Part shown: piece by piece, positions 52,861-60,862 of the stretch
Layout: every line of letters starts with the position of its first letter
Position numbering within the stretch: the stretch's first letter is position 1
NCBI RefSeq assembly: GCF_046115515.1
Contig: NZ_CP175953.1
Reading direction: 5' to 3' (one strand)
Source of the DNA: Gracilimonas sp017641085
GTDB taxonomy: Bacteria; Bacteroidota; Rhodothermia; Balneolales; Balneolaceae
DNA length: 64,000 bases
Notes under the pieces: model-generated
Database searches by the model: none
The model's input: only the letters and a program-made list of their open reading frames with translations
Told to the model about the DNA's origin: nothing
Position numbers and translations under genes: made by a program

Positions 52861-53241
52861 TTATTCTTGAATTCGCTTCCCTTTGGGATTGTAAGGCACC
52901 GTTTCATCAAGAAAAAGAGCCTCGTTGATGATTTCCCGGATGGTGTCTTTAGGAATTTCATCAACCGTTCCAAAATCTACACTCAGTACTTGTTTACGTC
53001 CTTTGCTTTCCAGCAATCCTTGTTCGTTTGAAAGTTCATATCCCCGAAGAAAACAGAGCGACACTTTTCCATTCTTGAGAGGGTTGAGGTAGCAAACCCA
53101 GGTATTTTGGTCGTAAAAAGGAATGCGGTATTTAATGGCAGAAGATACCGTGGGAAATGAAGTTAACAGGTTGTGGAAGTAGAGCATGACCTCTTTTTGA
53201 TTTCCCTCATGCCGCAATATGAAATCTTCTGCCGCATTCAT
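52861..53241 (-). CDS. DUF1801-family protein
   Basis: 126 residues. 'AIKYRIPFYDQNTWVCYLNPLKNGKVSLCFLRGYEL' (in part) and the early 'EVMLYFHNLLTSFPTVSSAIKY' are typical of DUF1801 (YdhG-like), small cytoplasmic proteins of unknown role with a conserved W/P-F-Y core. Its start overlaps the stop of the preceding esterase gene by 4 nt (53238-53241), so the two are likely translated together. Confidence 0.85.
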   Translation of the reverse strand: MNAAEDFILRHEGNQKEVMLYFHNLLTSFPTVSSAIKYRIPFYDQNTWVCYLNPLKNGKVSLCFLRGYELSNEQGLLESKGRKQVLSVDFGTVDEIPKDTIREIINEALFLDETVPYNPKGKRIQE

Positions 53242-54152
53242 TGATCCAGAGAGTCTGCATTAAGGTGATGGGTTAAAAACCAGGTGTACAAATCACCCCC
53301 ACGATAAACTCGCTTCCAGGTGTCATGCCCGAGGTCTTCATGATTTGTGAACCGGACATTCGTGTGCCCTAACTCTTCCAGCCTGTTCAATCCCGGGTAA
53401 AAATGTGATGCCCGAACCACCGGGTCCCTTCCACCGGCAAATGCCCAGACCGGTATTTCATGTTCGGCGACAGGAGCCATTAAATCGGGATGTCCCCAAC
53501 CTACTACCGGAGCGATAGCAGCAAATCGTTCGGGATAAGCACTTGCCAAATACCAGGTGCCAAAGCCTCCGTAGCTCAAGCCGGTTAAATATATCCGACT
53601 CGAATCTGCCCGGTAATTTTCAATCACATAGTCAATCATCCCGATGAGATCCTCTTCTACCCGCTCCCAGCCATTTGGTAAAGTAATATAATCGGGGAGC
53701 TCACTTTCATCTCCATTCATAGTCTCGGAAGTAGGTGCAATAGGTGTTCGTTCGGGAATTCCTTCCTCCATTCTTTTTGGGATAGAAGTGGTATCACGAT
53801 TTTGCAGATATGAAACGCTTTCATCCATCCCAAACATATGCAGTTGTGGAGAAATGATAATAAATGGCAGGTCTCTTTTATGAATCCATGCTTCTTTTAA
53901 TGGGCCGTGCATCAGTACAAAACCGAGCTCATCTTTTCCATTGCCTCGTTCTCCGTTTCCATGAAGAAACATCATTACCGGCCAGTTTTTGTCTGACACT
54001 TCATAACCGTTAGGAAGATACAGGTAAAAGTCCCGTTCCTCGCCGGCAACCTGACTGGTGTAAGAAATGCGTTCCAGTTTATCGGTCTGGCAGCCTGTAA
54101 GCATGAGGATAATGAGTATGAGTAGGGTGTGGGAGAAACGAATGGTAGTCAT
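53238..54152 (-). CDS. alpha/beta-hydrolase lipoprotein (esterase/peptidase-like)
   Basis: 304 residues from ATG 54152, where a lipobox follows (LIILMLTGC, Cys19). An alpha/beta-hydrolase fold: oxyanion strand PVMMFLHGNGERGNG, nucleophile Ser in YLTGLSYGGFGTWY (GxSxG), Asp in AFAGGRDPVVRAS and His in EDLGHDTWKRVY. Similar to the 'prolyl oligopeptidase family' or feruloyl-esterase-type (PHB depolymerase-like) secreted enzymes. The substrate is uncertain. Ends 4 nt inside the DUF1801 start. Confidence 0.88.
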   Translation of the reverse strand: MTTIRFSHTLLILIILMLTGCQTDKLERISYTSQVAGEERDFYLYLPNGYEVSDKNWPVMMFLHGNGERGNGKDELGFVLMHGPLKEAWIHKRDLPFIIISPQLHMFGMDESVSYLQNRDTTSIPKRMEEGIPERTPIAPTSETMNGDESELPDYITLPNGWERVEEDLIGMIDYVIENYRADSSRIYLTGLSYGGFGTWYLASAYPERFAAIAPVVGWGHPDLMAPVAEHEIPVWAFAGGRDPVVRASHFYPGLNRLEELGHTNVRFTNHEDLGHDTWKRVYRGGDLYTWFLTHHLNADSLDQ

Positions 54153-54193
54153 GGTAAACACAGTGTTCTTTCCCGAATATAGCAGAATAAGAA

Positions 54194-54934
54194 CTAAAGG
54201 GAAGCCCGCCATTCATTTAGAAAAGAAAACGCCTTTGTCATTCGCGAGCCATACCAGCTGAACCATTCCCCGTTAATGAGTTCCACTTTTGAATCAGGAC
54301 AAACCGCTTTGATTTCATCGATGTGTTTTTCTTTAAAAGGATAGGGCTCGCTGCTGAGGAAGATTAGTTCGGGAGCATGTTCTGAAAGCTGATTGAGAGT
54401 GGTTTTGGGATATCTTTTATGAAGACCGTACACATTATCCAGCCCATATTTATGCAGCACATCATGAATATAGGTGTCATTTCCAACCGTCACCCAGGGG
54501 TCTTTCCAAATGAAATAGGCTACGGAAAGAGGAGGTTTTGCAGGGCGATCATTTAAAAGAGCCGTAATTTTCTTAACAAGTATTCCGGCCTGTTTCTTAA
54601 CCCCAAGCACTTCTCCCAGTGAGCTTATTTCCAGAATGGCATCCTGAATAGAATCAATTTCTGTAACCCGAACCTTAGCATACTTGTCGAGCAGATCGAT
54701 GTCTTCTTTTCGGTTTTCCTCTTTGTTTGCAAGGATGAAATCCGGCTCAAGCTCCACAATTTTCTCAAGATTCGGATTCTTTGTCCCCCCGATAATATCA
54801 ATATCCTTAATCTCCTTGGGGTGCACACAAAACCGGGTGCGACCAATCAACTGATCTTTTAATCCCAGTTCAACCAAGAGCTCGGTTAGGCTTGGAACCA
54901 GTGAAACAATGCGGGTGTAAGGTAAATCAGGCAT
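54194..54934 (-). CDS. cytoplasmic helical-backbone metal receptor (BtuF/cobalamin-binding-like)
   Basis: 246 residues from ATG 54934, opening YTRIVSLVPSLTELLVELGLKDQLIGRTRFCVHP, then GTKNPNLEKIVELEPDFILANKEENRK (each in part) and TVGNDTYIHDVLHKYGLDNVYG: the class III periplasmic-binding-protein fold of BtuF/FhuD. Unlike BtuF there is no signal peptide, so it looks cytoplasmic. The start overlaps the fructosamine-kinase stop by 8 nt; a longer start (54991) is unlikely. It may bind cobalamin or iron chelates; no transporter is adjacent. Confidence 0.82.
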   Translation of the reverse strand: MPDLPYTRIVSLVPSLTELLVELGLKDQLIGRTRFCVHPKEIKDIDIIGGTKNPNLEKIVELEPDFILANKEENRKEDIDLLDKYAKVRVTEIDSIQDAILEISSLGEVLGVKKQAGILVKKITALLNDRPAKPPLSVAYFIWKDPWVTVGNDTYIHDVLHKYGLDNVYGLHKRYPKTTLNQLSEHAPELIFLSSEPYPFKEKHIDEIKAVCPDSKVELINGEWFSWYGSRMTKAFSFLNEWRASL

Positions 54935-55781
54935 AACGGTTGATGATGTTCTCAGCCTGGCGACAATAACTTCCGCCAAACAAATTGGCATGAACTAAAA
55001 TGGGGTACAGGTTGCAGATGGTAACCCGGCTGTCGAAGCCGCCCTCAGGTGGGTATTCTTCATTGTATCCTTCGTAGAAATTAGCTGAGAATCCACCAAA
55101 AAGACGAGTCATAGCCAGGTCCATTTCCCGGTGGCCATAATAAACGGCGGGATCATAGATGCTTGCTTGTCCACTTTTGGTGAACATGTAGTTTCCGCTC
55201 CAAAGGTCTCCGTGAAGCAGTGAAGGTTTTTCAGTAGGAAATATAGACCCGAGTTTTTTATACATCCCTTCCACATTTTTCAGAATAGACCGGGTGAGTT
55301 TGCCGGACTCAACGCCCATACGCACTTGGGGCTCAATCCGCTCCAGGGCAAAGAAGTCGGGCCAGTTGGAATGCCGGGTATTAGACTGAGGTAGCTTGCC
55401 AATGTAATTATCATGATCCAGCCCGAACTGATCAGCGGTTTGTTTATGAAGCTTCGCCAGCTCTTTACCGAAATCTTGGGCTGAGTGTTGTTTTCCGCCA
55501 CCTTCCTCAACCCAGTCAAGAACAAGAAAATCTTCTTTGACTAAAACCGGAGAAGGAATTTGAAGGTCAGTGTCGGCTGAATTCAGTAATTGAAGCCCTT
55601 TTGCCTCGGCTTCAAACATATTTTCGGGAGCAGAATTATTCCACTTTACGAACAATTCTTTCTCATCATCCAATACAATTTTGGCAGCCTGATTGATATC
55701 GCCACCATGAACTGACTGAAGAGATTGAATCTCCATGTTCAGCTCTTGCCGGATTTGTTCTTTGATAGCTTCGGGAAGCAT
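54927..55781 (-). CDS. fructosamine/ribulosamine kinase family protein
   Basis: 284 residues. APH-like kinase: N-lobe 'INQAAKIVLDDEKELFVKWN', 'FLVLDWVEEGGGK', catalytic loop LLHGDLWSGNYMFT with Asp and DFG-like IYDPAVYYGHREMDLAMTRLFGGF (in part), the fructosamine-3-kinase family pattern. Known bacterial members phosphorylate ribulosamines or fructosamines on glycated proteins, which then fall apart. Lies 3 nt after an LMW phosphatase and overlaps the metal receptor by 8 nt, so it is the middle gene of a coupled operon. Confidence 0.93.
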   Translation of the reverse strand: MLPEAIKEQIRQELNMEIQSLQSVHGGDINQAAKIVLDDEKELFVKWNNSAPENMFEAEAKGLQLLNSADTDLQIPSPVLVKEDFLVLDWVEEGGGKQHSAQDFGKELAKLHKQTADQFGLDHDNYIGKLPQSNTRHSNWPDFFALERIEPQVRMGVESGKLTRSILKNVEGMYKKLGSIFPTEKPSLLHGDLWSGNYMFTKSGQASIYDPAVYYGHREMDLAMTRLFGGFSANFYEGYNEEYPPEGGFDSRVTICNLYPILVHANLFGGSYCRQAENIINRYA

Positions 55782-55784
55782 AAA

Positions 55785-56300
55785 TTATTTTTCGATGAGG
55801 GGTTCTAATTCTTCAAGCAGGGCTTCGCAGCTTCGGTTCAACACCTGGAATACATTTTCGAATCCTTGCAGCCCGCCATAATAAGGGTCGGGTACTTCTC
55901 CATCTCCGGGATTGGGATCAAACTCGCGCATCATCTTTATTTTATCCGAAAATCGATTTTTTCGGTCTAAGGTTTTGATATTTTTGAAATTTTCGGAGTC
56001 CATGGCCAAAATGAGGTCAAACTCTTCCAGGTCGGCATACTCAAACTTTCGGGCTTTGGAGGGAAGGTAAATTCCATGCTTATTTGCGGTAGCCTGGCTC
56101 TTACTGTTAGCCGGCTCTCCTACATGATAAGCGGCCGTTCCGGCTGAATCGATATAGAAATAATTTTCCAAGCCGGCCTCCCTCACTTTATGAATAAAGA
56201 TGCCTTCGGCGGTAGGACTTCGGCAGATATTACCCAGGCACACAAAAACGAGTTTATAAGGATTTTCTTTAGAAATGGTTCGGTGATAGGTTTCAGTCAC
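55785..56300 (-). CDS. low-molecular-weight protein-tyrosine-phosphatase family protein
   Basis: 171 residues with GTG 56300 as start (TTG 56324 would add 8; no in-frame ATG upstream). Active site VFVCLGNICRSPTAEG (C(x)5R), general acid in VPDPYYGG, and the Asp of 'FDLILAMDSENFKN', the full LMW-PTP set. In several bacteria this family sits beside fructosamine kinases, and human LMW-PTP-A acts on protein-ribulosamine-5-phosphate, so a deglycation role is as plausible as tyrosine dephosphorylation. First gene of the operon; ileS is divergent. Confidence 0.9.
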   Translation of the reverse strand: MTETYHRTISKENPYKLVFVCLGNICRSPTAEGIFIHKVREAGLENYFYIDSAGTAAYHVGEPANSKSQATANKHGIYLPSKARKFEYADLEEFDLILAMDSENFKNIKTLDRKNRFSDKIKMMREFDPNPGDGEVPDPYYGGLQGFENVFQVLNRSCEALLEELEPLIEK

Positions 56301-56449
56301 AATAATTGAATTATTTTTTCCCAAAGGTATGTGTTGCTAAACAGCTTTTCATCCCTTTTCATTTAGTCTTCCTAAAACCAATTGCTCCTTAGCTACAAGT
56401 GTCAGATTTTTTTGAACGAACTGAATACATGGTTTTCTCTGATATTTTG

Positions 56450-56457
56450 TATATTTG
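56450..56457 (+). promoter_or_regulatory. putative -7 promoter box before ileS
   Basis: TATATTTG fits the Bacteroidota -7 pattern TAnnTTTG, 36 nt before the ileS ATG. No convincing -33 TTTG is seen at the right distance. Single-site call. Confidence 0.4.
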
Positions 56458-56492
56458 AGGCTTATAAATGATTCGCCGGAACTAAGTTTTTT

Positions 56493-59400
56493 ATGGCAAA
56501 AAAATTCGAAGAAATAAAGCAGTTAAGCTTTCCCAAATCAGAAGTTGAAACCCTGAATTGGTGGAAGGACCACAAGATTTTTAAAAAGAGCCTCAAGACT
56601 CGTGAGGATGGTATTCCCTATACCTTTTTTGAGGGGCCGCCCACAGCCAATGGCAAGCCGGGTATTCACCATGTGATGGCCCGTACGGTAAAGGATATGT
56701 TTTGCCGGTATAAAACATTGAAGGGCTTCAGGGTTGAACGAAAAGCGGGCTGGGATACGCACGGTTTACCCGTTGAGATTGAAGTTGAGAAAGAATTAGG
56801 GCTCGAAGGTCGCGCACAAGTTGAGGAATATGGCATCGAAAAATACAATGCCAAGTGCCGCGAAAGTGTGCTCAAATACAAGGATCTTTGGGATGAATTA
56901 ACCTCCCGAATGGCTTATTGGGTAGATCAGGATAACCCGTATGTAACCTTCGAGAATAATTATATCGAGTCGGTTTGGTGGGCGTTTAATAAGCTCTTCG
57001 AAAAGAATTTAGTGTACAAGGGATATAAAATTCAGTGGTACTCACCCGGCAGTGGAACCGTACTTTCTTCCCACGAAGTAAGCTTGGGTTATAAGGAAAC
57101 GCAGGACCCTTCTATCTACGTGAAGTTTCCGGTTGAAGGAGAAGAAAATACCTATTTCCTTGCTTGGACTACTACCCCTTGGACTATCGTATCAAACATG
57201 GCGCTTGCCGTGAATCCGAATCTGGATTATGTGAAAGTGGGGCATTTTGATGAGACTTTCATCATGGCCAAAGATTGTGTGGAAGAGGTTTTGGGTGAGG
57301 ATTACATCATCCAGGAAGAAATGAAAGGTTCAATGCTGCTGCACCGCACTTATGAGCCTGTATTCGATTTTGCCTTCAAAGAATATGACAAGTCGCAGGC
57401 CTGGAGGGTGATTCCGGCTGAGTATGTGACAACCGAAGACGGCACCGGCGTGGTTCATACCGCACCTGCCTTTGGTGCTGATGACTTTGACTCGTGCCAG
57501 AAATCTGACATTCCGATGTTCAACCCGATTGACCGGGACGGTAAGTTCACCGAAAAAGCTCCTGATTTTCAGGGGCAGTGGTTTAAAGAAGCCGACAAAG
57601 ATATTGCCCGGGCTATTAAGGAAAAGAACCTCATGTACAAGCATGAGACGATGGTCCACAATTATCCGTTCGACTGGAGAAAAGGAACCCCGTTGATGTC
57701 GTACCCGGTAGAATCCTGGTTTATCGAAACCACTAAGGTTAAAGACCGGATGGTTGAGCTGAACAAGCAAATCAACTGGAAGCCGGAAAGCACCGGAACC
57801 GGTCGTTTTGGAACCTGGTTGGAGAATAATGTGGACTGGGCCGTTTCTCGTCAGCGTTACTGGGGAACACCCATTCCGATTTGGGTGAGTGATAAAAATC
57901 CGGAGTATGTGGAATGTATTGGCAGTATGGCCGAGCTCCGTGAAAAAGCCGGTTTGGATGAAGATGCCGAAATCGATCTGCACCGTCCCTATATAGATGA
58001 GTTAACCTGGGAAGGCCCGGACGGCGGAACTATGCGTCGTATCCCTGACCTGCTGGATGTTTGGTTCGACTCCGGCGCCATGCCTTTTGCTCAGTGGCAC
58101 TATCCTTTTGATAACGACCACGAATTCAGCTATAACTACCCGGCCGATTTTATCGCGGAAGGTGTAGATCAAACCCGTGGCTGGTTCTATACTTTGCACG
58201 CCCTGGGAACGATGCTGTTCAACGAGCAGGCGTATAAGAATGTAGTATCCAATGGACTGGTTCTCGACGAAAACGGTGAGAAAATGAGTAAATCGAAAGG
58301 AAATACGGTAGATCCTTTTGAGGTTATTCAGGAATATGGAGCCGATACCGTACGCTGGTATATGATGAGTAACTCTTCCCCGTGGGAGAATCTGAAGTTC
58401 AGTGATGACGGACTGAAAGAAGTTCAGCGGAAGTTTTTCAACACCATCGTAAACACCTATTCTTTCTTTGCGATGTATGCTAATATTGATGGGTTTACCT
58501 TCTCAGGAACGGCTATTCCTATTGCTGATCGCCCCGAAATTGACAAGTGGGTGATATCGAAGCTGAACTCAACCGTTAAGCTGGTTGAAGAATATTATGA
58601 AGACTACGAGCCGACCAAGGCTGCACGCGAACTGGAAAGTTTTGTGGAAGAGCTGAGTAACTGGTACGTGCGCAGGAACCGGCGGCGTTTCTGGAAAGAA
58701 GGAAACACGCTGGATAAAACAGCTGCCTATCAAACCTTATATGAATGCCTGAGCAACCTCAGCAAGCTGATCAGTCCTATTGCTCCATTTATTGGCGAGT
58801 GGTTGTATCAGAAGCTGAATAGCGTGACTCAGCAGGATGAGGAGTTGGTGCATATTGCCTTCTTCCCGACCGTGGAAGAGACAGCGATCAACAAGGCGCT
58901 GGAACATAAGATGGAAATGGCCCGGTTGATTTCCTATATCGTATTACGTGTACGTAACCAAATTGAGATGAATGTTCGTCAGCCACTTTCGCGAATTATC
59001 CTTCCTATAAAGGATGAAAGTGAACGGCAGGCCATTGAATCGGTTCGCGACATAATATTAGAAGAGGTAAACATTAAAGATATCCAGTTTGTGGATGACG
59101 ATTCCGGAATTGTTCGGAAATCGGCGAAACCAAACTACCCGGTTCTGGGTAAGAGGTTGGGCCCAAAAATGAAGCCCGTAGCCGCCCGGATTGGAGAACT
59201 GACCACGGAAGAAATCACCGAGTTTGAAAAGAACGGATGGATTGATCTCGAAGTTGAAGGTGAAACCATTCGTATTGACTCAGAAGGATTAGAGATTATC
59301 CGCACCGGACTTGAGGGTTGGACGGTAGAAACTGAAGGTGGTTTAAGCGTTGCTGTAGATACGGACCTCAGTGAAGAACTGATTCAGGAGGGTATAGCCC

Positions 59401-59651
59401 GTGAATTTGTAAACCGTGTGCAGAATATGCGAAAAGAAGCGAACTTTGACGTGACGGATCGCATTGCGATTGGTTTTACCGGAGCAGACAATATTAAGGA
59501 GGCCGTTGTTTCTATGAGTGATTATATTAAGAAGGAAACACTGGCGGAAGAAATTCAAATCTCAGAGCTGGAAGTATCAGACTTCACCAAGAGCTGGGAA
59601 ATTGGAGAGGAAGAGTGCACCATCTCCATCCGAAGAAATATTAATTCATAA
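56493..59651 (+). CDS. ileS: isoleucyl-tRNA synthetase (type 2 / eukaryote-like)
   Basis: 1052 residues. The class-I HIGH region reads GIHH (57-60) in EGPPTANGKPGIHHVMAR; KMSKS is intact at 597-601 (EKMSKSKGNTVDP). An editing CP1 domain is present (LAWTTTPWTIVSNMALA, ..TGVVHTAPAFGADD). The GWDTHGLPVEIEVEKEL segment and long C-terminal region mark the type-2 lineage that is widespread in Bacteroidota. It charges tRNA-Ile and edits Val. A DksA-like gene begins 11 nt after its stop, followed by lspA. Confidence 0.97.
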   Translation: MAKKFEEIKQLSFPKSEVETLNWWKDHKIFKKSLKTREDGIPYTFFEGPPTANGKPGIHHVMARTVKDMFCRYKTLKGFRVERKAGWDTHGLPVEIEVEKELGLEGRAQVEEYGIEKYNAKCRESVLKYKDLWDELTSRMAYWVDQDNPYVTFENNYIESVWWAFNKLFEKNLVYKGYKIQWYSPGSGTVLSSHEVSLGYKETQDPSIYVKFPVEGEENTYFLAWTTTPWTIVSNMALAVNPNLDYVKVGHFDETFIMAKDCVEEVLGEDYIIQEEMKGSMLLHRTYEPVFDFAFKEYDKSQAWRVIPAEYVTTEDGTGVVHTAPAFGADDFDSCQKSDIPMFNPIDRDGKFTEKAPDFQGQWFKEADKDIARAIKEKNLMYKHETMVHNYPFDWRKGTPLMSYPVESWFIETTKVKDRMVELNKQINWKPESTGTGRFGTWLENNVDWAVSRQRYWGTPIPIWVSDKNPEYVECIGSMAELREKAGLDEDAEIDLHRPYIDELTWEGPDGGTMRRIPDLLDVWFDSGAMPFAQWHYPFDNDHEFSYNYPADFIAEGVDQTRGWFYTLHALGTMLFNEQAYKNVVSNGLVLDENGEKMSKSKGNTVDPFEVIQEYGADTVRWYMMSNSSPWENLKFSDDGLKEVQRKFFNTIVNTYSFFAMYANIDGFTFSGTAIPIADRPEIDKWVISKLNSTVKLVEEYYEDYEPTKAARELESFVEELSNWYVRRNRRRFWKEGNTLDKTAAYQTLYECLSNLSKLISPIAPFIGEWLYQKLNSVTQQDEELVHIAFFPTVEETAINKALEHKMEMARLISYIVLRVRNQIEMNVRQPLSRIILPIKDESERQAIESVRDIILEEVNIKDIQFVDDDSGIVRKSAKPNYPVLGKRLGPKMKPVAARIGELTTEEITEFEKNGWIDLEVEGETIRIDSEGLEIIRTGLEGWTVETEGGLSVAVDTDLSEELIQEGIAREFVNRVQNMRKEANFDVTDRIAIGFTGADNIKEAVVSMSDYIKKETLAEEIQISELEVSDFTKSWEIGEEECTISIRRNINS

Positions 59652-59661
59652 CCAAGCAGCT

Positions 59662-60063
59662 ATGGCTAAAGAAGAATCAAAAAACGAAGAAAGAGTATCT
59701 CCCTACAGTGATAAAGAACTGGAGTACTTCCGTGAGATTATTATCAAGAAGATGGAAGAAGCTGAAGAAGAGCTGAATGCTCTGCAGCGAACCCTTCGCG
59801 AAAGCATGGAAAATGCCTCGGATGAATCGGCCTATTCTTACCATATGGCGGATGCCGGAACAGATGCTCAGGAGCGGGAAAAAACCTACATGCTCTTTAA
59901 CCGGACCCGTAAGTTTGTAAAATATCTGGACGACGCCCTCAAGCGCATCGACAATAAAACATACGGCGTGTGTAAGGTAACCGGGAAGAAGATATCCAAA
60001 GGCCGGCTGGAAGCTGTGCCCCATACTCAGTTGAGTATCGAAGCAAAACTGAAACGCAGATAA
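59662..60063 (+). CDS. TraR/DksA-family protein with a reduced zinc motif
   Basis: 133 residues from ATG 59662. A coiled-coil part (LEYFREIIIKKMEEAEEELNALQ, in part), then 'ADAGTDAQEREKTYMLFNRTRKFVKYLDDALKRIDNKTYGVCKVTGKKISKGRLEAVPHTQLSIEAK' read in parts: the DksA/TraR fold. Only one Cys (in YGVCKVTG) of the usual four zinc ligands remains. Family members bind the RNA polymerase secondary channel; Bacteroidota forms often lack the zinc finger. Between ileS and lspA, both spaced by ~10 nt, so one operon. Confidence 0.9.
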   Translation: MAKEESKNEERVSPYSDKELEYFREIIIKKMEEAEEELNALQRTLRESMENASDESAYSYHMADAGTDAQEREKTYMLFNRTRKFVKYLDDALKRIDNKTYGVCKVTGKKISKGRLEAVPHTQLSIEAKLKRR

Positions 60064-60073
60064 CCCTACCGGT

Positions 60074-60664
60074 TTGACCCGAAAAAAACTGCTCGCTTTA
60101 TTAGTACCGGCTGTTATTGTGCTGGTTATTGACCAGATTACGAAATGGCTGATCCGGACTACCCCTGAATTGCAGAATAAAGTCCTTATAGACGGGTGGC
60201 TGCAATTCTATTTCACCAAGAATCCCGGGATGGCTCTGGGTATAGACGTACTCTCTACGCCCGTTATCAGTGTCATAGCAATTCTGGCCGTCACCGGAAT
60301 TATGATATACATAATTCGACACCTCGAACAGGCGAGCGTCGGCTACCTGGTGTGTATGGGGCTGATAGTAGGGGGGGCTTTCGGCAATATCACCGACCGG
60401 CTCTTTATGGGGTTAATTATGGATTACGGTGGTGTGCTGGAAGGTCACGTGGTTGATTTTATTTACTTCTCCCTTCAAATCGGGGACTGGACTGTTTTCC
60501 CTTATATCTTTAACGTGGCCGATATCGCCATTTCCTGTTCCATCATCCTGCTACTGATATTCAACAAGCGCTTCTTTATTACACAAAAAGCAGAAGATGG
60601 GTCCTCCGAAGTACCGGATGATGTAACAATGGATGAGCCTACCAAACAGGAAGGGATTATTTAG
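60074..60664 (+). CDS. lspA: lipoprotein signal peptidase (signal peptidase II)
   Basis: 196 residues with TTG start 60074 (no ATG in frame earlier or soon after). Four membrane helices: LALLVPAVIVLVIDQITKWLI, VISVIAILAVTGIMIYII (in part) and others, with GNITDR (105-109), VVDFIYF (catalytic Asp128) and FNVADIAIS (catalytic Asp150). It removes signal peptides from lipoproteins, of which several are predicted in this window. Tail ~160-196 is hydrophilic. Third gene of the ileS operon. The gap after it (198 nt) is filled with hairpin repeats. Confidence 0.95.
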   Translation: MTRKKLLALLVPAVIVLVIDQITKWLIRTTPELQNKVLIDGWLQFYFTKNPGMALGIDVLSTPVISVIAILAVTGIMIYIIRHLEQASVGYLVCMGLIVGGAFGNITDRLFMGLIMDYGGVLEGHVVDFIYFSLQIGDWTVFPYIFNVADIAISCSIILLLIFNKRFFITQKAEDGSSEVPDDVTMDEPTKQEGII

Positions 60665-60693
60665 TTCGTTTCCTGATTACTACTCGTACAACT

Positions 60694-60738
60694 CGTTCCT
60701 AACGTCCCGTTAGGAACGCCTGCCTGAACCTCTGGTTC
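60694..60738. repeat. REP-like hairpins: 11-bp palindrome plus GAACC/GGTTC
   Basis: CGTTCCTAACG (60694-60704), loop TCC, CGTTAGGAACG (60708-60718) is a perfect 11-bp hairpin, with no T-tract after it; then GAACC-tct-GGTTC (60726-60738). Between lspA and the convergent ribBA. Could act as a terminator for lspA, or be part of the repeat cluster seen next. Confidence 0.7.
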
Positions 60739-60782
60739 AACATATTTTAGTGAGATAGAATAGATTGACGGGCTGAAAATGG

Positions 60783-60831
60783 AATGGAACCAGTGGTTCC
60801 GTTATGCATCACAAACCGGAGGTTCGTGATG
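60783..60831. repeat. 49-nt two-hairpin repeat, copy 1
   Basis: Hairpin 1 GGAACC-agt-GGTTCC (60786-60800), hairpin 2 ATCACaAACC-gga-GGTTcGTGAT (60808-60830). It matches copy 2 at 62776-62824 at 44 of 49 positions, in the same direction. BIME-like arrangement. Confidence 0.85.
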
Positions 60832-60862
60832 ATGAGAGGTCGAGAAGTAGTGAGAAAGTATT

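Noticed and set aside
57330..57983. 217-residue minus-strand frame inside ileS
   Set aside because: Complementary shadow of a strong ileS coding region, with no motif.
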